From the NCBI RefSeq assembly GCF_014534645.1, contig NZ_JACVQF010000211.1:1-64000 (forward strand): a stretch of 64,000 nucleotides of DNA. Reading direction: 5' to 3'. The notes under the pieces were generated by a model. The model searched no databases and was not told the DNA's origin. It worked only from the letters and a program-made list of their open reading frames with translations. The stretch is from Streptomyces griseicoloratus. Its GTDB lineage: Bacteria > Actinomycetota > Actinomycetes > Streptomycetales > Streptomycetaceae. Shown here piece by piece: positions 1 through 8,342 of the stretch (within the stretch, counting starts at the first letter, position 1; every line of letters begins with the position of its first letter). A program made the translations under genes and the position numbers.

Positions 1-2037
1 CTCCGCAGCCGCGGTGGCCTTGCGGGTGCGGCGGGGCTTGGCCTCGGTGACCTCGGCGACCTCAGCGGTCTCCGCCGTGGCCGCCGGCTTCCGCGTACGG
101 CGCGGCTTCGTCTCCGCCGGTTCCGGTGCCGACTCGGTCACGCCCTCAGCCGTGTCGACCGCCGTCTCGGCGGCGGCCGCGGCCTTGCGTGTCCGGCGAC
201 GCGGCTTCTCCGCGGGAGCCTCCGCCGCCGGGGCCTCGGCCTCGACGGCCACCGCCGGCTCCGTGACCTCCGGCTCGGCCGACGGGACGGCCTGCTGCGG
301 GGAGCTAGCCGGCTCGGCCGACTTGCGGGTGCGGGTGCGGCGGCGCGGCTTCGCCGGCGTCTCGGCGGTCCCGGTGGCCTCGGCCACCTCGGCGACCGGG
401 GCGGCCTCCAGAGCCGTACCCTCCGCCGTCGCCACTGCGGCTGCGGCAGCCTCCGTGGCGTCCTGCGCCGGGGAGTCCGCGGTCGCCGCGGTCAGCGGCT
501 GCCGGGCCGGCTCGCCGGAACGCGTGCGGCGCCGGCGGCGCAGGGTGCGGGGGCCCTTGGCGGCCTCCGCGTCCGTGCCGTTCTCCGCGGCGCCACCGGT
601 CACGGCCTCGGGGGCCGTGGCGCCGGCGTCCACCGGAGTCCCGCCGCGCATACGGCGACGGCGGCGCGGCGTACGGGGCGAGCGCTCGCGGTCGTCGGAA
701 CGGGACTCGTCCCGTCCGCCCCGGCCGCCGCGCCCGCGCCGGTCGCGCGTGCCCGGCTCGCCCAGGTCCTCCAGCTCCTCCGCCGCCAGTCCGGCGCGGG
801 TGCGCGCCGACCGGGGCAGCACGCCCTTGGTGCCCTCGGGGATGCCGAGGTCGGAGAAGAGGTGCGGGGAGGTGGAGTACGTCTCCGGCGGGTCGTTGAA
901 GTCCAGCTCCAGCGCCTTGTTGATCAGCTGCCAGCGCGGAATGTCGTCCCAGTCGACCAGCGTGATCGCCGTACCCTTGGCGCCCGCGCGGCCGGTGCGG
1001 CCGATGCGGTGCAGGTACGTCTTCTCCTCTTCCGGCGACTGGTAGTTGATGACGTGCGTCACACCCTCGACGTCGATGCCGCGGGCGGCGACGTCGGTGC
1101 AGACGAGCACGTCCACCTTGCCGTTGCGGAAGGCGCGCAGCGCCTGCTCGCGGGCGCCCTGGCCCAGATCGCCGTGGACCGCGCCGGAGGCGAACCCGCG
1201 GCGCTGCAGCTGCTCGGCGATGTCGGCGGCCGTGCGCTTGGTGCGGCAGAAGATCATCGCCAGTCCGCGGCCCTCGGCCTGGAGGATGCGGGCGACCATC
1301 TCCGGCTTGTCCATGGAGTGCGCGCGGTAGACGAACTGCTTGATGTTCGCGACCGTCGCGCCCTCGTCGTCCGGCGCGGTGGCGCGGATGTGGGTCGGCT
1401 GCGACATGTAGCGGCGGGCCAGTCCGATGACCGCACCCGGCATGGTGGCCGAGAACAGCATGGTCTGGCGCCGGGCCGGGAGCATGTTGATGATCTTCTC
1501 GACGTCGGGCAGGAAGCCCAGGTCGAGCATCTCGTCGGCCTCGTCGAGGACCAGGCACTTGACATGCTTGAGGTCGAGCTTCTTCTGGCCCGCCAGGTCC
1601 AGCAGCCGGCCCGGGGTGCCGACGACCACGTCGACGCCGTGCTTGAGGGCCTCGACCTGGGGCTCGTAGGCCCGGCCGCCGTAGATCGCGGTGACGCGCA
1701 CGTTGCGCACCTTGCCCGCGGTGAGCAGGTCGTTGGTGACCTGGGTGCACAGCTCGCGCGTCGGCACGACGACGAGGGCCTGCGGGGCGTCGGTCAGGGA
1801 CTCGGGAGCGGCGCGGCCGGCCTCGACGTCGGCGGGGACGGTGACGCGCTCGAGGAGCGGAAGGCCGAAGCCCAGCGTCTTGCCGGTGCCGGTCTTGGCC
1901 TGGCCGATGACGTCCGTGCCCGAGAGGGCCACGGGAAGCGTCATCTCCTGGATGGGGAAGGGATTGACAATGCCGACGGCCTCCAGGGCCTCGGCGGTCT
2001 CGGGGAGGATCCCGAGGGATCGGAACGTCGTAGTCAG
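1..2037 (-). CDS. DEAD-box ATP-dependent RNA helicase (3' end cut by window edge)
   Basis: RNA helicase expected to remodel structured RNA using ATP. Visible motifs run in order: Q motif (FPIQE, about residue 25), motif I AKTGTGKT, motif II DEAD (VLDEADEML), motif III SAT, and motif VI HRIGRTGRAG. After the helicase core comes a long disordered tail in which basic blocks such as KPRRRTRTRK and KPRRTRK alternate with Ala/Glu/Val-rich stretches, presumably for RNA binding. The tail is still open at base 1, so the gene continues off the left edge. No ATG, GTG or TTG lies in frame upstream of the Q motif; I start at CTG 2037 (reading LTTTFRSLG), preceded by AGAGG about ten bases upstream. An internal ATG at about 1943 would remove the Q motif. 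Mycobacterial counterparts at the same chromosomal position are called RhlE. Confidence 0.9.
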   Translation of the reverse strand, partial: MTTTFRSLGILPETAEALEAVGIVNPFPIQEMTLPVALSGTDVIGQAKTGTGKTLGFGLPLLERVTVPADVEAGRAAPESLTDAPQALVVVPTRELCTQVTNDLLTAGKVRNVRVTAIYGGRAYEPQVEALKHGVDVVVGTPGRLLDLAGQKKLDLKHVKCLVLDEADEMLDLGFLPDVEKIINMLPARRQTMLFSATMPGAVIGLARRYMSQPTHIRATAPDDEGATVANIKQFVYRAHSMDKPEMVARILQAEGRGLAMIFCRTKRTAADIAEQLQRRGFASGAVHGDLGQGAREQALRAFRNGKVDVLVCTDVAARGIDVEGVTHVINYQSPEEEKTYLHRIGRTGRAGAKGTAITLVDWDDIPRWQLINKALELDFNDPPETYSTSPHLFSDLGIPEGTKGVLPRSARTRAGLAAEELEDLGEPGTRDRRGRGGRGGRDESRSDDRERSPRTPRRRRRMRGGTPVDAGATAPEAVTGGAAENGTDAEAAKGPRTLRRRRRTRSGEPARQPLTAATADSPAQDATEAAAAAVATAEGTALEAAPVAEVAEATGTAETPAKPRRRTRTRKSAEPASSPQQAVPSAEPEVTEPAVAVEAEAPAAEAPAEKPRRRTRKAAAAAETAVDTAEGVTESAPEPAETKPRRTRKPAATAETAEVAEVTEAKPRRTRKATAAAE

Positions 2038-2437
2038 GGTGCTGCCTCTTCTGTGTGCGCGGTGCGAGGCGAGCGCGGGGGTCGTGCCAGACCGTGCCGG
2101 GGACGTCGGCTGCCTTACGGTCGAGCCGTAGGACACGGGACCTCTGCCGACGCTCTAGCGCTCGTACCGCTGAGGGTGTCCCTCCGGGATTCCGTACGCA
2201 CTGTGCCGTACGGACGAGAGGGCTGTCGGGTCGGAGCCGATCGGGCCACCGACCGGGCATCCTCATGCGTGCGGCCCGACGAGGATGTCACGTACCCGTA
2301 CGTCACATACTCGGCAGGCGCATTACCACCATACCCCGGATTCGCGCACACGCGATGGCCGATTTGGTCAGGTAGTCGTCGTCACACTGACTGACCAGGA
2401 CCTTACGGCCGGCGGCGGGCGGGCTATTGTGCGCTGC
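2038..2437. promoter_or_regulatory. 400-nt divergent intergenic region with two inverted repeats
   Basis: This gap separates the divergent helicase and ferritin-like genes. It holds an 8-bp inverted repeat TCCGTACG (2191-2198) / CGTACGGA (2207-2214). It also holds a near-perfect 11-bp inverted repeat ATGTCACGTAC (2285-2295) / GTACGTCACAT (2298-2308) with one mismatched pair. The helicase start is far from the ferritin promoter, so a long 5' leader for the helicase is possible. No ORF here looks coding. Confidence 0.4.
2403..2430 (+). promoter_or_regulatory. Leaderless-type promoter of the ferritin-like gene
   Basis: TTACGG (2403-2408), a 16-nt spacer and TATTGT (2425-2430), with the ATG only 7 nt further on. 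Transcription would begin at or next to the start codon, and no Shine-Dalgarno sequence is positioned for it. Confidence 0.5.
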
Positions 2438-3184
2438 ATGACGAGCTCTGACAAGCCTGGCAACTCCGCAGACGCCCCCGCCGTACACACCGGAGTCGCC
2501 GCCCGGGACTGGGCGACGGCCTCCGCCGACCCGCAGTATCGTGCCGCGGTCGTGGACCTGCTCGGCGCGCTCGCGTACGGCGAGCTGGCGGCGTTCGAGC
2601 GGCTCGCGGAGGACGCCAAACTGGCGCCGACGCTGGCGGACAAGGCGGAGCTGGCGAAGATGGCCTCGGCGGAGTTCCACCATTTCGAGCGACTGCGCGA
2701 CCGGCTCGCCGGGATCGGTGAGGAGCCGACGGCGGCGATGGAGCCGTTCGTGGCGGCCTTCGCCGGCTTCCACAAGCAGACGGCTCCCTCGGACTGGCTG
2801 GAGGGGCTCGTCAAGGCGTATGTCGGCGACTCCATCGCCAGCGACTTCTACCGCGAGGTGGCGGCCCGCCTCGACACCGACACCCGCGAGCTGGTGCTGG
2901 CCGTGCTCGACGACACCGGCCACGCCGGCTTCGCCGTGGAGAAGGTGCGGGCGGCGATCGACGCGGACCCGCGCGTGGGCGGGCGCCTGGCGCTGTGGGC
3001 GCGGCGGCTGATGGGCGAGGCCCTGTCACAGTCCCAGCGGGTCGTCGCCGACCGGGACGCGCTGTCGACGATGCTCGTGGGCGGCGTCGCGGACGGCTTC
3101 GACCTCGCGGAGGTCGGCAAGATGTTCTCCCGGATCACCGAGGCGCACACCAAGCGGATGGCGGCGCTGGGCCTGGCGGCCTAG
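2438..3184 (+). CDS. Ferritin-like (MiaE-type) di-iron fold protein
   Basis: 248-aa, mostly helical protein of the ferritin-like/MiaE_2 family. The family is related to the tRNA hydroxylase MiaE, but no substrate is established for actinobacterial members. Candidate metal ligands are in EFHHFERL (about residue 73) and in the segment around DTGHAGFA (about residue 155), the spacing of a four-helix di-iron bundle. The start at ATG 2438 matches family length; an in-frame ATG at 2285 would add 51 poorly conserved residues lying inside the promoter. The TATTGT hexamer ends 7 nt before the ATG, so the mRNA is probably leaderless. Its position next to the DEAD helicase, divergently transcribed, matches mycobacteria as I remember that region. 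Confidence 0.8.
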   Translation: MTSSDKPGNSADAPAVHTGVAARDWATASADPQYRAAVVDLLGALAYGELAAFERLAEDAKLAPTLADKAELAKMASAEFHHFERLRDRLAGIGEEPTAAMEPFVAAFAGFHKQTAPSDWLEGLVKAYVGDSIASDFYREVAARLDTDTRELVLAVLDDTGHAGFAVEKVRAAIDADPRVGGRLALWARRLMGEALSQSQRVVADRDALSTMLVGGVADGFDLAEVGKMFSRITEAHTKRMAALGLAA

Positions 3185-3268
3185 AGCCGTACCGGCCGGA
3201 CACCGGACGGCAACGGGCGGAAACGGGCGGAGCCGGGGCTCACCGGCGGCGCCGCCACCGCCGGCCGG

Positions 3269-3538
3269 TCAGGCGGTCGCCGATCGGCGCCGGAGTCTTC
3301 CCGCCGGGCGCAGCAGCAGCGACAGCGAGGCGGCGGAGACGGCGGCAGCGCCCACCAGGTTCGGCAGGAGGCTGTCGGCGCCGAGCGCGCTGTGTGTGAG
3401 GAACGCCCCGAAGAGGGCCCCGGCGACACCCGTCGGCAGCACCAGGACACGGGCCGGCAGCCGGTGCGGCAGCCGGTGGGCGGCGGCCCATGCCAGGGCG
3501 AGGCCGAGGATCGCGGCGCTGAGCGCTTCCAAGAGCAT
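3269..3538 (-). CDS. Small integral membrane protein, function unknown
   Basis: 89-aa hydrophobic protein with three predicted membrane segments (about residues 4-22, 28-48 and 55-75) and a short Arg-rich cytoplasmic tail RRRSATA. I chose the ATG at 3538 because GGAGGG lies 9 nt upstream; the in-frame ATG at 3556 sits before that ribosome-binding site and is less likely. It lies downstream of the DUF3107 gene on the same strand, but a strong terminator hairpin (3645-3673) sits between them, so it probably has its own promoter. No catalytic motif is visible and I do not recognise a named family. Confidence 0.6.
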   Translation of the reverse strand: MLLEALSAAILGLALAWAAAHRLPHRLPARVLVLPTGVAGALFGAFLTHSALGADSLLPNLVGAAAVSAASLSLLLRPAGRLRRRSATA

Positions 3539-3644
3539 GTCGGGGGTCCCTCCCACATGGCCGGCCTGCCCGGAACGGTCGTACCCGTCTTACCCCTGAC
3601 CTGCGGAATGCAATCCTCCCCGCGGGTCGCTTGCCGTACACGAA

Positions 3645-3673
3645 GGGCCCGGCGGTCCGTGACCGCCGGGCCC
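3645..3673 (-). terminator. Intrinsic terminator downstream of the DUF3107 gene
   Basis: Perfect 13-bp stem GGGCCCGGCGGTC / GACCGCCGGGCCC with a 3-nt loop, 18 nt after the DUF3107 stop. On the minus strand it is followed by TTCGTGTACGG rather than a clean U-tract, as is common in Streptomyces. Confidence 0.75.
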
Positions 3674-3690
3674 CTCCCGTGCACGTCCGG

Positions 3691-3918
3691 CTACAGCGCG
3701 CCGAAGCCCACCTTGCGCGGGGCCGGCTCGCCGATCTCGACATACGCGAGGCGGTCGGCCGGGACCAGGATCTTGCGGCCGTGTTCGTCCACGAGGCTGA
3801 GCAGCTGCGACTTGCCGGCCAGGGCCTCGGACACCACGCGCTCGACCTCCTCGGCACTCTGACCGCTCTCCAGAACGATCTCGCGGGGCGCGTGCTGCAC
3901 GCCGATCTTGACCTCCAC
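3691..3918 (-). CDS. DUF3107 family small protein
   Basis: 75-aa conserved actinobacterial protein beginning VEVKIGVQHAPREIV, with a central alternating beta/alpha pattern and the conserved ending RKVGFGAL. The family has no established biochemical role. The GTG at 3918 is the start because GGAGGG lies about 8 nt upstream; the longer reading to 3975 passes through that ribosome-binding site. It is immediately downstream of the TetR gene on the same strand and next to the ferritin-like gene, an arrangement I recall from mycobacteria (the TB9.4 locus). Confidence 0.85.
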   Translation of the reverse strand: MEVKIGVQHAPREIVLESGQSAEEVERVVSEALAGKSQLLSLVDEHGRKILVPADRLAYVEIGEPAPRKVGFGAL

Positions 3919-4069
3919 GGCTATGTCCCTCCGACGGTCAGTGAAGTGCGCGATCTTCCGCGCCGTACCCAGCACACATTAGCCCGGTGAGGGGACGTAC
4001 ACGCTGCGCAGGAGAACGCCAGGAGCGAACAGCCGGCGGGAACAACACCGGCAGGTGCGGCTCCGGAGG

Positions 4070-4714
4070 TCAGTGCTGCTGGTCGTTGCCGTGCAGCGGG
4101 AAGCCGGCGATGCCGCGCCAGGCCAGCGACGCCAGCAGCTGGACGGCCTGGTCGCGCGGCACGCTGCGGTCGCTGTGCAGCCAGGAACGGGCCACCACCT
4201 GGGCGAGGCCGCCCAGACCGGAGGCCAGCAGCATCGACTCGGCGCGTGAGAGCCCGGTGTCCTCGGCGATCACGTCGCAGATGGCCTCGGCACACTCGTT
4301 GGTGACCTTGTCCACGCGCTCGCGCACGGCGGGCTCGTTGGTCAGGTCCGACTCGAAGACCAGCCGGAAGGCACCGCCGTCGTCCTCGACGTACGCGAAG
4401 TAGGCGTCCATGGTCGCCCGGACGCGCTGCTTGTTGTCGGTCGTCGACGCGAGCGCGTTCCGTACGGACTGGATCAGGGCCTCGCAGTGCTGGTCCAGCA
4501 GCGCGAGGTAGAGGTCGAGCTTGCCCGGAAAGTGCTGGTAGAGCACCGGCTTGCTGACGCCGGCCCGCTCGGCGATGTCGTCCATCGCGGCCGCGTGGTA
4601 GCCCTGCGCCACGAACACTTCCTGTGCGGCGCCCAGCAGCTGGTTCCGTCGGGCACGGCGGGGAAGGCGTGTGCCCCGCGGGCGTACCGCCTCTGTCTGC
4701 TCGATGGCTGTCAC
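4070..4714 (-). CDS. TetR-family transcriptional regulator
   Basis: 214-aa one-component regulator. The N-terminal helix-turn-helix is clear (LLGAAQEVFVAQGYHAAAMD, then AERAGVSKPVLYQHFPGK with the LYxHF recognition-helix ending). The C-terminal all-helical ligand domain ends in a hydrophobic stretch followed by HGNDQQH. The GTG start at 4714 follows GGGAGG by 4 nt. Upstream lies the short palindrome CGGTAACCG (4770-4778) close to a TACGAT -10-like hexamer on the minus strand (4759-4764), a candidate autoregulatory operator. The ligand and targets cannot be told from sequence. The gene sits between DUF3107 and a small acidic protein, both on the same strand. Confidence 0.9.
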   Translation of the reverse strand: MTAIEQTEAVRPRGTRLPRRARRNQLLGAAQEVFVAQGYHAAAMDDIAERAGVSKPVLYQHFPGKLDLYLALLDQHCEALIQSVRNALASTTDNKQRVRATMDAYFAYVEDDGGAFRLVFESDLTNEPAVRERVDKVTNECAEAICDVIAEDTGLSRAESMLLASGLGGLAQVVARSWLHSDRSVPRDQAVQLLASLAWRGIAGFPLHGNDQQH

Positions 4715-4923
4715 GCCGCCTCCCAAAGTCGTCCACGTGCGGTGTGCGCCGCGCCGCCATCGTACTTTTCGGTAACCGTGGTGTGCGCGGTGCGAGCGCA
4801 GAATTTCACGGACCGGACGGTGACGAAAGCCGCGCAATAGGTTTCAAATGGTCTCAGGCCGGGCAAAAATTGGCCTCTCTCCAGATGGGCGGCACCTTTC
4901 GGCAGCCGCCGCGGCCCCCTGGC

Positions 4924-5148
4924 TCAGCGGTAGTCGTCCTCGTCGAGGGCGACGACCCTCGCCTGTTCCGCCAGGTCGGCCTCGCTGGCACGGTCCGGTT
5001 CGACGCCGGTCAGCGAGTCGTCGCGGTCCGGCGCGATGTCCGCGTGCTGCTCGGCGGCGTCGGCCGTGGGGGCCTCGACGTCGAATTCCTCGGCTTCCTG
5101 GACTTCGTCGTCCTCGAAGGTCTCGGGGTCGGTGGGGTCGACGGCCAT
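4924..5148 (-). CDS. Small highly acidic protein, unknown
   Basis: 74-aa protein very rich in Asp and Glu (start MAVDPTDPETFEDDEV, end LDEDDYR), with no membrane segment and no cysteine; probably disordered. It starts at ATG 5148 with GGAAGGGAG upstream. A TAGGCT hexamer on the minus strand at 5214-5219 may be its -10 element, giving a leader of roughly 60 nt. Although it ends like a charged degron or binding tail, it lacks the GG(Q/E) C-terminus of Pup, so it is not the proteasome tag. Function unknown; real-gene status rests on codon bias and the good ribosome-binding site. Confidence 0.65.
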   Translation of the reverse strand: MAVDPTDPETFEDDEVQEAEEFDVEAPTADAAEQHADIAPDRDDSLTGVEPDRASEADLAEQARVVALDEDDYR

Positions 5149-5455
5149 GCTGGGCTCCCTTCCTACGAACGTCCCCGGACATGCAGGGGCCACAAGCGGG
5201 TGCCCTCTGTACGAGCCTAGGAGACACCCGATCCGGACGCCATGCGATCCGCGTCCGTTCCGTGACGCAGAGCTGCGGCGGCACCGGGTACCCGGCTCGG
5301 CCGCACACCCACACCCGGTTCCGGTGCCGGTTTCCGGTCCGGCGTACTCCTGGTCCCGGCCGCAGCGCCGGTCCGGCCGGCTCGGCGGCTCCCGGCTCTG
5401 CCGTTGTGACGGCGAACACACGGGCCGCCGCGTGATCGTCTCGTAACATTGCGGC
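5149..5455. promoter_or_regulatory. 307-nt divergent intergenic region
   Basis: Separates the acidic-protein gene (minus) from the alpha/beta hydrolase (plus). It contains the candidate TAGGCT -10 for the minus gene (5214-5219) and TAACAT (5444-5449) for the plus gene. The remainder is C/T-rich with repeated CCGG words; I see no ORF or strong hairpin. Confidence 0.35.
5444..5449 (+). promoter_or_regulatory. -10 hexamer TAACAT of a leaderless hydrolase transcript
   Basis: TAACAT ends 6 nt before the ATG of the alpha/beta hydrolase, and no ribosome-binding site is present. No convincing -35 is visible. Confidence 0.5.
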
Positions 5456-6517
5456 ATGTCTTCGACCGAGCTGCCGTTCGTGCCGCCCGCCAACGTGCTG
5501 CCGAAGGTGGCGGCCGTCAAGCTCGCCGAGGGCGAACGGCTCAGGTCGGTCCGCCTGCCGGGCATGACGCTGACGGTGCGTTCGAGGCGGCCGGCGCGAC
5601 CGGGGCTGCCGCCCGCGCTGTACGTCCACGGCCTCGGCGGTTCCTCCCAGAACTGGTCGGCGCTGATGCCGCTGCTGGACGACGTCGTCGACAGCGAGGC
5701 CCTCGACCTGCCGGGCTTCGGCGACTCCCCGCCGCCGGACGACGGCAACTACTCGGTCACGGGACACGCCCGGGCGGTGATCCGCCACCTGGACGCGGCC
5801 GGGCGAGGCCCGGTGCACCTGTTCGGCAACTCGCTCGGCGGCGCCATCGCCACCCGCGTCGCCGCGGTGCGGCCGGACCTGGTGCGCACCCTGACCCTCG
5901 TGTCGCCCGCGCTGCCGGAGATCCGCGTGCAGCGCAGCGCCGTGCCGACGGGGCTGCTGGCGCTGCCCGGAGTGGCGTCGCTGTTCACGCGCATGACCCG
6001 GGAGTGGACGGCGGAGCAGCGGGTCCGCGGGGTCATGGCGCTGTGCTACGGCGACCCCGGAAGGGTGACGCCGGAAGGATTCCGCAACGCGGTGGAGGAG
6101 ATGGAGCGGCGGCTTCAACTCCCGTATTTCTGGGACGCGATGGCGCGCTCGGCGCGCGGGATCGTCAACGCCTACACCGTCGGCGGCCAGCACGGGCTGT
6201 GGCGTCAGGCCGAACGGGTTCTCGCGCCGACGCTGCTGGTCTACGGTGGTCGGGACCAACTCGTCGGCTACCGCATGGCGCAGCGCGCCGCCCGCGCCTT
6301 CCGTGACTCCAGGCTGCTGACCCTGCCGGACGCGGGGCACGTGGCGATGATGGAATATCCCGAGAGCGTGGCCACCGCGTTCCGTGAACTCCTCGCGGAA
6401 ACCGGGCGGTCGGGAGTCGCCAGGGACGGCGGGAGCGGCGAGGGTCACGGGATTCACGACAGCAGGGACCATCGGGCCGTGGACGACGAGCCCGCCGACG
6501 AGAGCACAGGAGGCTGA
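5456..6517 (+). CDS. Alpha/beta-fold hydrolase
   Basis: 353-aa serine hydrolase. The fold signatures are the oxyanion segment VHGLGGSS (about residue 58), the nucleophile elbow GNSLGG (Ser about residue 124), the acid in YGGRDQLV (about residue 265) and the histidine in DAGHVAMMEYP (about residue 297). The last 45 residues are polar and disordered. The substrate is unknown; relatives include lipase/esterase-like enzymes and meta-cleavage hydrolases. It starts at ATG 5456, without a ribosome-binding site but with TAACAT 6 nt upstream. The DUF3152 gene begins 8 nt after its stop and its ribosome-binding site overlaps this stop, so the two are probably co-expressed. Confidence 0.85.
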   Translation: MSSTELPFVPPANVLPKVAAVKLAEGERLRSVRLPGMTLTVRSRRPARPGLPPALYVHGLGGSSQNWSALMPLLDDVVDSEALDLPGFGDSPPPDDGNYSVTGHARAVIRHLDAAGRGPVHLFGNSLGGAIATRVAAVRPDLVRTLTLVSPALPEIRVQRSAVPTGLLALPGVASLFTRMTREWTAEQRVRGVMALCYGDPGRVTPEGFRNAVEEMERRLQLPYFWDAMARSARGIVNAYTVGGQHGLWRQAERVLAPTLLVYGGRDQLVGYRMAQRAARAFRDSRLLTLPDAGHVAMMEYPESVATAFRELLAETGRSGVARDGGSGEGHGIHDSRDHRAVDDEPADESTGG

Positions 6518-6525
6518 GGCGCGAC

Positions 6526-8121
6526 GTGGGACGCCACAGCCGCCGCGGGCCGGCCCCGAAGGGCGACACCGCGGAGACCGCCGCAGTACGCCCCGGGCGG
6601 CCGGGCGGCCGACGCATGCCGGTGCCGCCGACGGCGGAGCAGATGCCACCGGGCGGTGGCGGGCCGGGCGGGCCCTCGGGGTACCCGGGACTCCCGGGGT
6701 ACCCGGGCGGCCGCCTGCCGGACGGGACGCCTGTGCGTGGTGTTCCTCGTCTGCCCGACGGGACACTTGCGGGCGGAATTCCGGGAACTGACGGGGTGCC
6801 TTCCCGCGGCGGTCCGGGGCGGTCTGAGGGTTCGTCGGCTCGCGGCGATGGTCTTCTGGCTGACGGGACCCCTGCCCACGGCGTCCCGAGGGCGGCTGAC
6901 GGCACTCCCGCACGCGGTGTGCCGCAGGTTCGCGGGGGACACCCCGAGCAGCGTGAACCCGGGGGCGGCTGGGGCGAGTTGCGGGGACGGGCGACCGGTG
7001 TCGGATTCGGTCCCCCGCCGGGGGCGCCCGGCGCTCCCGCGCAGCCCGGCCGGCCCGCGGGGTCCGGGGCGCCCTTCCCGCGGCAGCGGCAGGCTCCCTC
7101 CTACGGCCCGCGCCAGGAGTACCTGGACGCCTTCGGCGAGGACGACGTCTTCACGCCCCGCAGCTCCCGTCGCCCGACCGTCTCGGAGCCGGCAGCCGAC
7201 CCGTACGCCTCGGTCACCGACTGGAACGCCGGCGACGTCACCGGCGGTACCGCCTACGCCGTCGGCACGGACGCCGTCGACGCGCCGCCCACCGGTGCGC
7301 CCGCGCCGGCCAAGGGCGGCAAGGGGCGTACCTTCACCGGAATCGCGGCCGCCGCCGTCACCACCGTGCTGGCGGTCGTCGTGGCCGGTCAGGTCGCCGA
7401 CGGGCGGGCCGGCGGGGACACGCGATCGCAGTCCGCCGGCGATCCGGCGCGCGATGTCCATGACTCCGCCTCCCGGGCGGACGACCGGCCGACGCCTTCC
7501 CCGCCCGGTGCCTCGGCACCGCTCACCTACGAGCAGAAGATGGGCAAGACGTACCCGCTCGGCGCCGAACTCAAGGGCTCGGGGCGGTTCGACGCGGTCC
7601 CCGGCATCGACAAGGCACCGGGCACCGGCCAGAAGTACACCTACCGTGTGGACATCGAGCAGGGGCTCGGACTCGACGGCGAACTCTTCGCGCAGGCCGT
7701 GCAGAAGACCCTCAACGACGACCGGAGCTGGGCGCACAACGGTGCCCGCACGTTCGAACGCATCCACTCCGGGCAGCCCGACTTCGTGATCACGCTCGCC
7801 AGCCCCGGCACCACCGCCGAATGGTGCGCCAAGTCCGGGCTGGACACCACCGTGGACAACGTGTCCTGCGACTCCGCCGCCACCGAGCGCGTGATGATCA
7901 ACGCCTACCGGTGGGCCCAGGGCGCGGAGCCGTACGGCGACCAGATCCACGCCTACCGGCAGATGCTGATCAACCACGAGGTCGGCCACCGCCTCGGCTT
8001 CAACCACGTCACCTGCGACAAGGACGGCGAACTCGCCCCGGTCATGCAGCAGCAGACCAAGTTCGTCGACCACGACGGGATCGACTGCCGCCCCAACCCC
8101 TGGGCGTACCCCGGGGAGTGA
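6526..8121 (+). CDS. DUF3152 membrane-anchored zincin-like protein
   Basis: 531-aa protein. Residues 1-260 are disordered and Gly/Pro/Arg-rich with degenerate repeats of the form DGTPxRGVP. A membrane segment (about residues 268-290) follows a Lys/Arg-rich stretch, and the C-terminal DUF3152 domain is therefore predicted extracellular. That domain carries HEVGHRLGFNH (about residues 484-494), a metzincin-like HExGHxxGxxH zinc motif, and conserved cysteines (AEWCAKSG, VSCDSAA, VTCDKDG, IDCRPN). Proteolytic activity is inferred from the motif only. The GTG start follows GGAGG by 12 nt. It sits between the hydrolase and the polysaccharide-type operon, close to moeZ as in mycobacteria. Confidence 0.8.
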   Translation: MGRHSRRGPAPKGDTAETAAVRPGRPGGRRMPVPPTAEQMPPGGGGPGGPSGYPGLPGYPGGRLPDGTPVRGVPRLPDGTLAGGIPGTDGVPSRGGPGRSEGSSARGDGLLADGTPAHGVPRAADGTPARGVPQVRGGHPEQREPGGGWGELRGRATGVGFGPPPGAPGAPAQPGRPAGSGAPFPRQRQAPSYGPRQEYLDAFGEDDVFTPRSSRRPTVSEPAADPYASVTDWNAGDVTGGTAYAVGTDAVDAPPTGAPAPAKGGKGRTFTGIAAAAVTTVLAVVVAGQVADGRAGGDTRSQSAGDPARDVHDSASRADDRPTPSPPGASAPLTYEQKMGKTYPLGAELKGSGRFDAVPGIDKAPGTGQKYTYRVDIEQGLGLDGELFAQAVQKTLNDDRSWAHNGARTFERIHSGQPDFVITLASPGTTAEWCAKSGLDTTVDNVSCDSAATERVMINAYRWAQGAEPYGDQIHAYRQMLINHEVGHRLGFNHVTCDKDGELAPVMQQQTKFVDHDGIDCRPNPWAYPGE

Positions 8122-8227
8122 GCCCGCGGCCCGGGGCCGGCGTGCGGGTGACGCTTGGTGATCGTCTGATCCCTTAGCGCGACGGAACGCGCCCCGCACG
8201 GGAAAGTTACGACCGTTCACCCCTTTT

Positions 8228-8261
8228 GGTGGTGCGATGGACAACCGTCCATCGCACCACC
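8228..8261. promoter_or_regulatory. Perfect 15-bp inverted repeat before the glycosyltransferase operon
   Basis: GGTGGTGCGATGGAC (8228-8242) / GTCCATCGCACCACC (8247-8261) with an AACC loop. It may be a terminator for the DUF3152 gene, 107 nt downstream of that stop and lacking a U-tract, or a repressor operator. A TACGTT hexamer (8274-8279) lies just downstream and could be the operon -10. Confidence 0.55.
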
Positions 8262-8342
8262 GCCTTGTCCGCATACGTTCGTCCCGCTGCGAGTCGCCGG
8301 GGCCAACGGCGGCTCTCCATACGGGAGATCGGGGGTGCGCGC

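Noticed and set aside
4924-5148. Small acidic protein as a Pup-like modifier
   Set aside because: It ends DEDDYR, not GGQ/GGE, and no proteasome genes are nearby.
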